From Acanthaster planci (lineage: Eukaryota; Echinodermata; Asteroidea; Valvatida; Acanthasteridae): 64,000 nucleotides of DNA. Under the pieces are notes generated by a model, which searched no databases, had not been told where the DNA came from, and worked only from the letters and a program-made list of their open reading frames with translations. Positions 36,432-49,145 of the stretch are shown here, piece after piece (the first letter of the stretch is position 1; each line of letters opens with the position of its first letter). The DNA lies in NCBI RefSeq assembly GCF_001949145.1, contig NW_019091415.1, positions 659,129-723,128 on the forward strand, read 5' to 3'. The translations under genes and the position numbers were made by a program.

Positions 36432-38002
36432 CTGCACAGCCAAGAAAGAACACTGAAAATTGTAGCTATCGGCATCTACTCATTGAAGACAATCATCTGC
36501 CTTCTTCACACACAAACTTCTTCCATTCCTCTTGTTCAATTAGCCTGTGCATTCAAGGGGCAATACTTATTTCATTCAAAATTGATTCTCAAAATAATCA
36601 GCACAAAAATGTGCTGATTTCCTTCTAGTACATGTAGTTTTCTATTATTAGTATTAGATTGGTGTTAATTTTCTCCTTACCAAAAAGCAATTAACAAAAA
36701 AGAACGTCTCCAAAAATTTTCCTGACTTTTTCTCCCCAACAAACTTTCCTCCACCTTTCAAAGGGACAATGTGTGCCATACTTACAGTGTAAATTAATCT
36801 TGACAATACATTTTAAAATATTAAATACTACATCACTAATTGCACTATAATTCAAACAATAGAATAAACTGGACACATTTTTTTTAAGTAAATGACATAT
36901 TCAAACTCTTGAAATTCTGTAATAACGAATGCAGTAGCTTGTGTCTACTGGAATGCCTCAAGCAAACCGAGAAAATCTTCCAAGATGAAATTGTATCGTT
37001 ACCTGCCAATTTATAGGACACCAACAAAACAACTGTGCTGGCATACGGGAAAATACAAATTGAAAAGAAAAAAATCTAAAATTGCAAAGCATCAACAAAC
37101 CAACGGGAAATGAGATGTGACTTATCAGTGGCTGTAATCTGCAGAGATGAAGTGCCCAAGGAGGTACAACACACAATTCTACCAACTATGCCACGCTGTA
37201 GCAATATCTCGTCAAAATAAGGCCACGAAATACGGTTGTCTTGCCTCTTCCCAAAAGTTCCCCCTACCTATCCGTCTACAATGTGGGCCCCGAGGGCCTG
37301 CTCTCCACTAAATAGCCCCATTTTTATCGGATTATGATATTAAAAACTTGGAAGGAGGAGCCTAAGAAACAAATTTCTGGTCTTGCATTCTGTGGGTGTT
37401 TATGGTAGCATGGCAAACCTCCCACAGGATTGCTTTTCCCCCAACTACTGATGTCATCAATGTTATCTCCAGGCCCCATGGGAATGCCAAGGAACTTGTA
37501 TGGCTACTTGTATTATGAGTAACAGTATCCTTACTGCACTCTCAACTCAGTCACACCAGCCTCAGGGGATAGCTGAGCTATTATGGAAGAGGATGAAGGG
37601 ATATAGGGTGCTGGAGGATACAGCATTGGGGCTGTTGGCCACTCTTTGATTGCACTGCATTTCATCCCTTTGTGAGGCAGGTCACAGTTGCTTGTGGCTG
37701 GATGTAAGTCACAGAGTCCCCTGTTTATACAACCCAGTATTTTGCCAGCGTTGATTTGTCAGCTGGGCAATATATTTGTTCATGGATTTGCATCTCTTCC
37801 GATAGAGATTTGTTCACTTCAACACTTACTTCTAAGAAGTATGATAACAAGTGGTGACTGGATGATATACGGGTACATGTACACCTGGAAATGTTCATAG
37901 TTTTTGCCACCCTGAATAAATTTACATGACATTTAGGAACATATACAAAACGAATCGTTTCAGGGGAAAACCTTATCATTGAAGTATCCTCAACTAACTT
38001 AC

Positions 38003-38204
38003 TTGAATTGCATCTTGCCATTGACAAGACCGAGGGAGAAATAGTCCCCATCTGTGCTGTTCTTCTCACCACAAAACAGTAGTAGTCCATCCAGCATCTC
38101 TGGCTTGAAGTCAACCCTGATCTGGAATGTCCTGTACAGGCCCAATGGTGTCGAAAATTCCATGTAGGAATGGCTCTGAAAACTTGGGAACTTAATGGCA
38201 ACAG
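38003..38204 (-). CDS. EGFLAM: Pikachurin-like exon 3: laminin G 1, N-terminal part
   Basis: The exon is bounded by CACTTGCAG and AA|GTAAGTTAG. It encodes residues 188-253. It opens with FPSFQSHSYMEF, the usual first strand of an LG domain, then the core pattern of a hydrophobic beta strand, DGLLLFCGE and GDYFSLGLVNGKMQF. An N-glycosylation sequon (NST) sits in the loop before GDYF. The Asp of the GDY turn is in a place often used for calcium binding in LG domains; I infer that role and have not modelled it. The phase-2 end (AA) combines with T of the next exon to give Asn 254. The intron that follows is the longest in the window, 17.6 kb. Confidence 0.93.
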
Positions 38205-38676
38205 CTGCAAGTGGGAAAAGTAAGAGTATTACTTGCAAGTGTATGCATGCGTGTTGCTGAGGTCAGATACATACATGTACATGTAGAAGTTTTGCAGTAT
38301 GTGAAGAGTATGTATTCATGTGTTATACGTAAAAGGTGGTTCTGAAAGCAAGCAGAGGGTAAAAACTCAATACTTGTCAACTGCAGTAACTTCAATGCTC
38401 AAATTTTAAAAATCAAATCTTCATTGTTTCTTTGTTAAAGAGATGCACTAATCCAAGGTCAATGTAATAATTACTCTTGGCCATGGAAAATGGTCTTTTT
38501 AAAAGGAAAGAACACCCCTCCCCACTGATGGAGAGAGCACAGTGCAAGTTACTGAATACAACTTGTCCTGAAAACTCACTGGTACAGAAAGTGATTTCAC
38601 CATTGCTAGGGGATACTGAAATGTACAAGGATTAAGTGCCAGGACTGGTCTACCAAATTTAGATGTACATGTACAT

Positions 38677-38732
38677 GTACATGTATTGTTAGGGTTTCCA
38701 AGAGGTACATGTATTGTTAGGGTTTCCAAGAG
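38677..38732. repeat. 28-bp perfect tandem duplication
   Basis: Two identical units, each a GTACATGT start followed by ATTGTTAGGGTTTCCAAGAG, then the beginning of a third unit. It was seeded next to a TACATG run. Confidence 0.95.
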
Positions 38733-41700
38733 GTACATGTGGTACAGTTACAAAGCATGATAATGAGCAAGAATTACAAATACATTGGTATAGAAACACA
38801 CAAATAACTTTACAAATTGGCACATCTAGGGTCTGGGAGAGAGGGCACTTGGCATAAAGCACCATATACAAGTACATACATGTATACATGTACCGCTATA
38901 AATGCTACCAAGCCTACACATGCCACATCTCTGATGAGTGTACCGGTACGTATTTGTGTGCAAAGCCCAAAGTAACATGCAGTCAACCCCAACTTTACCA
39001 TTCAGCCTAAATTTGCTGATGGGGGCTCTTACACCACTTTATTTAGCTACATGTAAATGTATGTCCGTGTCATACATGTACATGTACCTTTTTACAAATT
39101 TACCATGCATTTGCCCTGTGATCAGAACCTCAACCTTGTGTAGATGTACATGTAGTCCTCAAACTGAAGTACATGTAAGTGACTGACTGCTCTGTTTGGG
39201 CCAAAGGTCTATCACTCCCTTGTGTGATTTGGGCCATCAGATTTGTAATTGTCTGTCAGGTAAAGTTTTAAAAAAGATGTGTTTGTTGATGGACTTGACC
39301 AAACACCCTTCCCAAAGTGAAATTAAACAGGTAAAAAAAACCTGGGTTGTGTGGTGATGTATGGGTCAGTGTTACATACATGTACATGCACATGTACTGT
39401 ATGTGTACGTGTAGATGTACATTAGGTGTATACAATGTACCATTGAAGCTCCTGTACCACAAACATACACAAAGTATCTGCATGTGGGCCCTTTTTACCT
39501 TACTATGTACCATATAAACATGGACATGAACAGGCAGGAAGCAATGGGGATAAAATGACTTTCATTTGTAAACTATGCAATTCCAAACCAACAATGCAAA
39601 ATCCACTATTCCCAATTTTTGAAAGATGGCGTCTACCGGTCCATGTAAATGTAATGAATACCCAAAGCAAGATGTTTTGTCATACTAAATGGGCACCATT
39701 TGTTATTTCATATTTCACTGATAATGTAAGAATGAACCTCACAAGGTCAGGGTCAACAAGTTCAAGTAATTGCCCAGTTGGGCAATGCAATATTCCCCTT
39801 CACCACAGACTGATTGAAGAATGACCTTGTCAAGGGTTTGGAGTAGAAAGCAGATGTACCACAAAAAATCTCTCTGCACATTGGCTATATTTTAAAAATG
39901 GGAAATTGTGTCAAGATGGACTCTTTGAGGTTTATGGGGAGGGGAAGTATGCTTTGATTTTGAGATGTATTGAATTTTTTCACTGACACAACAATCAAGA
40001 CAAAAAAGTCGCCCATGATATTTTACATACAACAAAACAATGAGGTCAAAAGTGCAAAGTGTGTGTCATACAGACATGTATCCCATTAGAACCTTCTGTA
40101 CTCTGACAAAGATGTTAGATTCAACAGAGAGAACCTGATGGACTTCGTGGAATGCCCAGTAGCAATAAGCCCTATCCTATTCAATGAGACCTACTTCTTG
40201 AAAAAAATGAGAGCAAAACATGGTACAGAATGTCAACCAACTCTTGCCAAACAAGAACAGAATAAAAGACTGGCCAGGCACAATGGGAATTGAACAGGTA
40301 GCTGAGACTAGCAGGGGCATGATGTATTATTGCCCACTGTTCCTGGGGTTGAATAGACCTCAGTGGAATGGGCTTCCCAGGTTTTCTCTCCAGACACAGC
40401 CAGACTGCCATGCTGACACTAATCCCCATGCCTTTTCACCCTGTCGAAACACGTTAGCCCTGAAAAAGTAACGATGTACATTGGGGATTGCTTGGTTTGA
40501 CAGGCACAATGGTGGCTGAATCCAGCAGTGTATCTTGCTCAATGGGCTGTGCAGCAATACAGCCTTGTGCATTTTCTCAAGCATGTTTTGACACAAAGTT
40601 TATTTTGTATTGTTGTCCCTATAATCACACACAGCATGTGGTAGTTGCCTACAATTACTCCTTTCAATTTCACACAAAGTCATGAACACTTACAGGTCCA
40701 GGTACTTCACACTTCTTCCCTTCATACAACATACCGTAAATATCACATTTGTATAGGGCTTCTGTTATCTGTGACTCTTAACACTGTTCCTTAAGTATTG
40801 TTCCCTGAAGAACTCATACTCTCAAGAAAGATATAAATACTTGCACAGTCTCTAAAAGACCTTAGGACAATATGAAGCTACATTTCTCAACAGGGTGACC
40901 TAATTTCTGTACAACAACCAACATCTAACTTTATCAAAATGCTGTTCTTTCACTCTGCCGAATGCGTGTATGTTGTAATCCAACGTATGCAGACTGACCT
41001 TTTTCAGAGGAAATGGCTTGTGCTTTTATAAAGCCACATCCTTGATTTGGTTACCAACCCAAGCACTGATTCTTGTGAGGGATATTCCTTTTTTCAAATA
41101 ATGAGCACACTGTTACATAAGCTGGTGATGTACACGTAGTGTACCATTACGAGAACAATGGATGTGTAAAGTTCTGCTTCAAAAATACAACTAATAATGT
41201 ACAACCACACAAACAAAACAAATATATCAAAACACTGAATATCCCTCAGAGGAATCTTGTAGGAAGATATCAGTACTGTACCAAGGATGTGGTAAGATAG
41301 ACCACTGACCATAACAGAATACAGAATTTACATGTGGAGAATTTCCCAAGCAGAAATTTGGTATTGGTTCATGTACCGGAAACATGTATGTATTCTACTT
41401 GTTTTGTGGAGGAACAAATTCCCTCAGCTACATGTAGCAAAGAATTTAGGCAAGAAATACTGAGATTAACCTTTTCTCACTGGTATGTAAATTAATAATA
41501 TTGAAGTTGTTTAATTGTAAACTGGTTCCTGTTATTTAAAATAAATTTTTACATGCAAACTTGTCAAAATGAGAATTTTTTCAAATGTGTGAAAAAATTT
41601 GCATTCCAACACAGTGTTTTAAAGCTTTGCATTTCTAGGAAAGAATATCTTGTCCAGAAATACTAAGATTTTGCGTCTCATACATGTATACAAATATATT

Positions 41701-42245
41701 TGAAATGTCTAAAAGTTGTATCGTGCACAATTTCAAATTGGTTCCAAACATTTTGGAAATGAACTTATACCAACATGATGATTAAACTACATGTAATAAT
41801 GCATTTTCAAATGTGTGAAAGAGATTCTAACACACTTGACATTCTGAACACAATGACACAAGCTTACTACCTCCCAAAACCTACCATACACGTACTATCT
41901 ACACAATGTTGCCAATTTTAAGCAAACTACCGTACATGCATTTTCCAAGGCCCACTCAGCAAAAAAGAGTCACAAAATGTACCAGGTAGCCAGACCCACT
42001 TTTGAGTTAAAGGAATTATCAACATTTTTAATCTACACAATGTCCATTTTCATCATACCAAACTGAGCGACATATCAAAACAAAGAGTTCAAACTCAAAA
42101 ATGGCTCTGGTGACTCATTTTTGTCCTGTCACATATTGTATGTCCTCAAATAGTTTTAATTTAACTCTAAAAACAGACCCTAATCTATGTGTTTTCAACA
42201 CATTTTTCCACCATGAACATGCAAAGGTCACTGCTCACTGGCTGT

Positions 42246-42395
42246 AGTCTAGTCCATCACAAGTCCCTTCACAAGGCCATTTATACATAAATGCCAGTTC
42301 ACTTGAATAGCTTGTGAATTGGTTTAAGACATAATGACTTGTGACGGACATGTGATGGACTTACAGGGACATGCAGGGACTTGTGATGAACTCAA
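42246..42395. repeat. Inverted-repeat segment
   Basis: GTCCATCACAAGTCCCT at 42252-42268 matches the reverse complement of AGGGACTTGTGATGAAC at 42375-42391 in 15 of 17 places, and a second arm-like copy (GTGATGGACTTACAGGGAC) lies just before it. Possible small inverted-repeat element of about 150 bp. Confidence 0.55.
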
Positions 42396-44103
42396 CCATG
42401 GTACAACATTGCTCACTACTGTGTGATGACACGGTGAATTTAATGTCCTCTCTACAATGTACCGGTACATGTGCATACCGGTACATTCAGTTAACATTCC
42501 TAAAAATTAACTTTCAACTTCAAAAAGGAAACATATTTCTTCTGTCGGCACCGTTCTGTTAACTACATGTGCCTGGCTTTCCCATTATCTTACATGTTAA
42601 ATGACTTTAAAATGTGCATTATTTCACATGTTATGAGGATTCTGATTCAGCCATCAACTTCAAGTAGCCCTCTGACCTGATACATGTAGTTTTCTCCAAA
42701 AATTTTGAGAAGAAAAGAGGCAGAATGGATGATACATATTTCACAACTGTGTACATGTTGAACTTTCAAAGCATTAGGTACATCTGTACATGTAGGTCTT
42801 GTTACGTTTAGTTACTGACAACTTCTTGTTACATTAGCCACCAACAACTGTACACCATACACCCATACATATCGCTCCAAGTAGAGTATGAAGTGCATGC
42901 AGGCTAAAGCTATGTTGGCACTGGACTTTTGGCTAAAACTTACAGAGACTGCTGTCAATTTGATACAATTATTATATGGAGAGCCAGTAAACTGTCATAA
43001 TTGTAAAGTACTGGATGTTGAATTTCAGTTTAACCTTCAGCAATGGAAGTTTTACCAAACAAGAAATTAATGCATTGGAGCAAAATGGGTCGTGGAAGAA
43101 TTACACTAAAGTCTAGAATTTTCTGCTTTCTGAAAGTAAATTCTGCTCTCTGCCGTTTACTAAATTTTGTCAACAAAAACTGTATGTGACTGTACATGTA
43201 CATATGTACAGTACTCTAGGCCTACATTTACCATATACATGTATCTACAGGTAGCCCAACTTTGGCATAATGATACATGTAGGGTCTACACGCACCATGC
43301 CACTGTGATCTTGGGCTGGTCCCCATCCCAATTGATTTATTCATAAGCCATGAGACGTCTGAGTACTACATATACTGTATGTAGGGAACAGGAATTGTGT
43401 GATCTCCACGGTGCGGAGCCGGAGGAAATCAATATCGCAAAGGAAAAACAGGAGGGGAAACAGTACCAAATGTTACTTTCAAAGTGAGTTAAACAGTGAA
43501 AGTGAGTTGTCATTCCTAATTTGGGTTCATATTTATTTGATTAATTGTGCAGAAATGATCAAAAATATTTGTTTAAATTTTTTTTACCAAGAACTGCATT
43601 TTCGGCTTTCTACTCCAAAATCCGCGATTTTTGCGGATTTCTGCAAAGCGGAAAATTCTTGACTTTAAATTACACTGTGCAATACATACAGTATTTTATA
43701 CCTGAATTCATGAGAGGAACATACATGTAGCATCAATTCTTGTAATATACAGTGTGTTCCTAAAAAAAGGTAACTGAAGTACAAAGGTCAGCTATGTCCT
43801 TCAGCTTAGTCAGCTTAGGGTCCTTTGAAGGTGATGGGTAAAAAACCTACTTTTTCCAAGTCTTTGGTTTGTAAGGTACGTAACCAACTTTTCTGTAAGT
43901 TTTGGTTTCATCGTTTGTTTGTTTTTCACACCAAGTTTTAATGAAACGCTATCCCCTCTGTTAACATTTCGAGAGTGACTGTAATTTACAATCTCTGGTG
44001 AGCACATCATTCAGCCCTTTTATGCACCAACACCTTCGACGTGTCCACCTCGCCTGTCGACACAAAGCTGTGAACAACGCTGCATGTCTCGCACTGCTCT
44101 TCT

Positions 44104-44345
44104 AACTCGGAAAAGTAGGTTTTGTACCCTTCGCCTTCAAGGGCCCTAACTCTGTGATCAGAGACAATGTTGATGCAAGAAACGGGATCTGAACCAGATC
44201 TGATCCTTCCCACGAGGAGGATCAGATCCCGGGATCAGGACCTGATCCTGCATTGCGTTTACACACTTTTTTGATCCCGATCTGATCCCCTGTGCCAGAT
44301 CTGATCCTCCTCACCAGATCAAGTGTAAAGGCAGTGCCAGTAGTC
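44104..44345. repeat. GATCTGATCC motif cluster
   Basis: Between about 44190 and 44325 there are many copies of GATCTGATCC and its complement GGATCAGATC in both directions, giving several possible hairpins. Probably part of a non-autonomous element with motif-rich ends; boundaries unclear. Confidence 0.55.
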
Positions 44346-45987
44346 CACCAGCAGACACACCAGAGGGGTGGCTTCGGCGACATGTTAACAAGCACTTGTG
44401 TAACTTTTTACAATTTCTAGTCCAATGTGAATACTGCTTAGATACAAGAGGAACCCACGGCTACATGTACTGATACTGAGATACATGAATGTACACTGTA
44501 AATACATGTACAGTACAGTACATCTGACCTCATGCGGTAAAGACTAAATTTTTAAATTATGCTCAATTTTTTGGACGATTATGGCTAGTTATGACAGCTA
44601 TTTCCTTTTCAAAATTGCAGCAGACATTAACTGTACTGGGTAGTTCACTGATGCAGGACATTGTGTCATCATACGCATAAAGCTGAAAACTTCCTTTATC
44701 AAAAATAAAAATGATTTTGTCATTGACTAATTTTAAAAATGACTCTTAGAACCTTGTTTTCCAGGCTGGGTCATTATAAACGTCATCATTTGTCCAAAAT
44801 ATGTTGCTGAGGGCAGCCAGTGAATTGGCTGAAATTATGATGTGGTAAGTGGGAGTCACATGCAGTAATCATGCCCACTACTGGTACAGCTGGCAATGGG
44901 CCTGCATGTAATACGTGGAATCTGTGCGCACGTCTGTCCCAGCCTAGCTACAGCTACAGTCAGCAGCACCAGAAGTTTTGTGGTAGATAAAACTGGTCAC
45001 GCACAACTGAAGTCACAGTATGCTAAATAACTCATTGTTGGTGGCTCCAACTGTACTCCACAGAATAGTCCTGATAAAAGAGTCTTCACATTTCCTTCAC
45101 AAATGGGGTTAAATTAGTCCCTGTTAAATTTGCCAGATTTTGTTCTTAGTGAACACTTGCAAATATGCAGTGCACATTTTGTTGGGGGTAATATTTATTG
45201 CAAGCTGCACAAAATTAAAGCACACTGACAAAAATGTACACATCACATCACATGTTCTGCCATCTTGTCTACCGTCTCACACCAGTATTGCTGGTAATGG
45301 CATTTTTTTACAATGCCTTCTTCCGAGAATTCACTCTCAAATTGGTTCTGCAAAAATATTTCAGAGCTGCTGATACTGTCAACTAGATCATTCTCATCAT
45401 AGGAATGTGACAAAACTGATTGATATCAGTGCGGCTGTCAGAAATCACACCATACTGGTACTGCCAGGCTCAGCGTCTGACATTATCGTGAAACATGCTT
45501 CAGCAACTAGCAGCTGCAGGTATTTCAACTCCCATGTACTGCGTCACAACTTTTAGTAATAGCCAAGGATTGTTGTTTTTCTTTTTGTGCCTGCCGGACC
45601 CCCCTACCATGAATACTTAGCTCACATTCAATTTTGAATACACAGTGAAAAAAAATGAGACCTTGTCTTTTCCATATTTATGGGTTTACTCTATAACCAT
45701 GATGACAAAAGTCATATTGCAGGAAAATGTCCTCTACCATTCAACTACAAGTGCATCTTTAATTACAGCAAACAGTTATTAAATTACATGTAACTCTGCC
45801 TGCCAGTTTGAAAATATTTTTGCTTTTACTTTGTTAGAACTGGGCAAAAAATCTTGAAGTTCCCTTAATGCCTAACAAGTCTCCAAAAAACAAAGTTGTA
45901 TTTTTTGTATGAACCTTAAATTGAGCACTGATGATCAGCTATCCTGATTACTGTCAAACACAAATGGCTCTTATGCCCCTGACTTAC

Positions 45988-46419
45988 TTTGCTCACACAT
46001 CTCTCCTTCATATCCCAGTGGGCAGTGGCATGATGCTTTACTTGTTTCATCATCGATATAGCACGTGCCGGCATTTTGGCACATGAATTCCTGGCATGTA
46101 CCTATCACCATGCTTGTAGCACACTTCTCTCCCTGGAATCCTTGCATGCAGTGGCACATTGCTTTGTCTACCATCACATCCACATAGCATGTGCCTCCAT
46201 TTTGACACTCAAAGTCTTGACAGAGGGCCATTGGGTCAGGCACAAGCACCCCCTCACCACTCCCTGTCTCCTGTCCATCATCATCTGTGCCACTGCCACT
46301 ACCCTCTATCTCCTGTCCTCCGCTGCCTTGCTGTTCCTTGGTTTTAGAATCCATCTCCTCTTTAACAGTTACCTCTGCCTCTTTGAGGCTTGTCTCTGCA
46401 TCGATATCAATGGTGTCAT
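45988..46419 (-). CDS. EGFLAM: Pikachurin-like exon 2: acidic Ser-Gly segment + two EGF domains
   Basis: The largest exon (432 bp), acceptor TTTCCAG, donor A|GTAAGTC. Residues 44-108 form a disordered acidic stretch rich in Glu, Asp, Ser and Gly, with Ser-Gly dipeptides at serines 75, 83, 85 and 96. Two of these fit SGxG (SGSG and SGEG) next to runs of acidic residues, the usual context for xylose priming of heparan or chondroitin sulfate chains. Two compact EGF domains follow, at 109-142 and 151-184, each with six cysteines and the CQN(G/A)GTCY start. They resemble each other closely and are probably a tandem duplication. Loop 2 holds VDVMVDKA or IDDETSKA. The exon ends in one base, which with CT of the next exon makes Thr 187 and leads straight into laminin G 1. 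It is a single open exon with no internal stop. Confidence 0.92.
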
Positions 46420-48009
46420 CTGGAAATAAGGGAAACATTGAAAGTCATACTCAAAAATAAAGTACTGTATAAGTGTTGACGAATTCTTATAATTTTCATG
46501 CAAGTGGAGAACAGGATTTTTCCAACATTTTTCATCCGTAGTGAAATGAAAGTGAATTTTCTTCAAAGAGAAACCACAAAGTTCAAAACAAAAATGTAAT
46601 CATTCTCATTTAAGACGGTTGTACCAAGACAGAGGTGCACTAGGCTGGTGTCTATTCAACAAGCATTTCCTCACTGATGGGAAACAGACACAGTCTGGGT
46701 TTGATAAAGGATAACGAAATAAATGACACTTGCTCATTTTGAAACAAATCTTCCAGTAAGCTGTCCAATTCTGTCACTGGTAAGGTCTAAAACTGTGGGT
46801 GTCTTCCTGCTGCATATAGAGCAGAATTTGTGAACAACTTGAAGCAGAAAGTACTGCATTTTTTTCATGCTACTGCTGTCCTATTCAAAAATCAAGATTC
46901 TGATTTGAACAAAAGAGAAACCTCTTCTCAGATGTGACCTGTTGTCATCTGCTGACATTACTGTGTCGAAATTATAGCATAATTGGCACATTCACAAAGA
47001 AAAAAGAGACAAATGAACAGTGACGATCAATGTAAACAATGGCGTTTGTGGAAAAACAATGCTCCACTGCCCCCCCCCATCTCATAAGATTATTAATTTA
47101 TGTAGTACACATACCAGTAGCTACAACCTCATACCCGAGGTTATACATGTAATATTATATTCATAAAAGGCGGTGGAAACAGCAATTTCAAAAGAAGGAA
47201 AGATAGAGATTTATGCACTATAAGCCCATGGGGTATGGTACATCACTTACATATAAATCATGTGATTCATTCTCAACCAATTAAAATTCACCATCTATTA
47301 ACATTTAGTATAAAAAAATGTGCATGTAACTCAATCTGACCAGAATTTGACAGAAAAAAGTAATCAGTACACATTGTACCTCTTTTAACTTTCGAGTATT
47401 CCGGCAATAATAAGTGATACATGTATATGTCACGAGTGACGCAATATCACGCATCTTGGAAAAAACAAATAGCATTTACTGTGCTGCCTCAGTTTTGCGT
47501 TCCGTTCTCTGATGTATCTTATTCATGGTCTCACAACACACATACTGTATATGGTCTCAAACCTCACCAGCTGCGTGTCCGTGTACATGAAAACAAGTGA
47601 GACAACTGAGAATTCCAAACCCAAAATGGTGTCAATATTCTTTCCTCCCCCACTCCCCTCTCTCAATTTACTGATCAAGCAAAACTTAAAAGCCTTAAAA
47701 TGTGCCAGGACTTAGACTAACCCCCTTTTATTTCAGCATAAAAAAGTTAGTTGGTCTGTGACTGTATTTGGTTCAGCTTTACAAGCAAGCTTTTGATTTC
47801 TGGTGAGGATGATACAATTAGAAACTCTGCCCTCAGTTTTACACAAAATCCCCTGTGGAGAGGTAGCTGCAAGAAATACGCTATTACAAACAACTTGTAC
47901 AATGGCACAAACAATACATGCAGGGTATACATGTACTGTTAAGGCTCCAAGTAGGAGTCAAACTTTCAATTAAACTTTTAATACTGAAATTGCAGCAAGA
48001 CATTGCAAA

Positions 48010-49145
48010 TTAAGCAGGTTTCATACTACACGGTAATGGGTTACTCGCGGTTATCAAAAAATTTAATCCCGAGATTACCCAGGTAATGTGGAGTGTTTAC
48101 AATGCACTTCTCAGGGTTAGAAATTCTCCAGGTTAACTGCCTCAAAACGTCATTTAACCCTTGTACATGTAATTTAGAACCCTACTCACAAGATGGTTTA
48201 ACCCACTAATGTTGGGGTTAATGGCAGCCTTGATATAATTCTCCAGGTTACCTCTGGCAATGTGAATGTTCGCCGAGTTTTCTTCAACCCCATTTTTTTT
48301 CGTCGAATACACAGGATAGCGCATGCACAGTCAGCGCTGCCTTGTGTGGTGGGGGTGTGCGGCCAATGTTCACCATGGCTGGTATCTTGTCATAATAATT
48401 ATTGATCTCAATAATAAAAACTGGATAGGACATGAATATGCTGACTCATGGTACATGTACGGAGAGGATTCAGAAAAAGGGACAGCTGACGGTGAGGGTT
48501 TGCCAGTGCTCACCCATGTATGTATTCTCTTCGCAGTATCAGGATTTATAAGAGATCAATGGCAATAACGTTATTTCTACATGTACATGTACTTCAAATG
48601 GAGGACATCGAGCTATTTGGCCAGTAACTCGTCTTTCTGTGTTTGTTTTTATGTACGTGTACACTATTTGCAAGGCAACAGTCTTGAACCCATGTAGCAT
48701 GTGTGAACATTCATGTACATGTAGATGTACGTGACGCATGGCTTAAGGTTTTTGTTACACATACACATGTACATACACGTGCATATTTGTTTTCTTCGAC
48801 GACTTTAAAGAAAACACGGACCTACGATCAACACTAGGGTTTCCTAAGTCCACGACAGGTGCCATTTCACTACAATGTTGTAGTGAGCATAATGGATGGT
48901 GGGATATCCGAGGTCGAGCAATGCATGCACGCATCAAATTCATATTCTCCAGGATGCCGCTCTTGCAGTGTGAAAGGCAGTTACGAATGAAGCTACAAGT
49001 GCAAATTGCAGGGTGAAGTGTTGTAGTATAAAACCAATTCTCCTGGTTATAGTTTCTACCCCAGTTTGAACAACTACCAGGGTAATTGGATAATTACCGT
49101 AATTACTGGGATAAGTCCAGACTAGTGTGGAAAGGGCTTTAGAGA
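48010..49145. repeat. GGTTA/TAACC dyad-rich ends, possible element
   Basis: 48030-48300 carries repeated CCAGGTTA, GGGTTAA and TTACCCAGGTAATG strings; 49040-49140 carries CTCCTGGTTATAG, CCAGGGTAATTGG and ATTACTGGGATAA. The two sides look like the ends of one interspersed element of about 1.1 kb, but I cannot define its exact termini. Confidence 0.4.

Larger units (their letters stand above)
20419..38002. other. Intron 3, largest
   Basis: 17584 bp between the first and second parts of LG1. Contains the AAGTC arrays (22166-22920), palindrome (23502), foldback element (27460), minisatellite with gap (28370-29783), pogo-like end (30458), TTTAAATC palindromes (33380) and the candidate terminal exon (36255-36431). 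A CGGTATT-rich patch lies at 32440-32500. The remaining stretches, for example 24000-27400 and 33450-36200, show nothing I recognise. Confidence 0.8.
38205..45987. other. Intron 2
   Basis: 7783 bp. Holds the 28-bp duplication (38677), several TACATG clusters (38870-39180, 39370-39430, 43190-43245, 44460-44525), the inverted-repeat segment (42246) and the GATCTGATCC cluster (44104-44345). Otherwise nothing recognised. Confidence 0.8.

Noticed and set aside
2051-38204. Agrin or perlecan as identity of the LG/EGF gene
   Set aside because: Those proteins have two EGFs between LG1 and LG2, and the local wording (VGECSSG-CDE, HVEFRFDCGSG, LG2 without the FGC cysteine) fits pikachurin better. Agrin remains the second choice.
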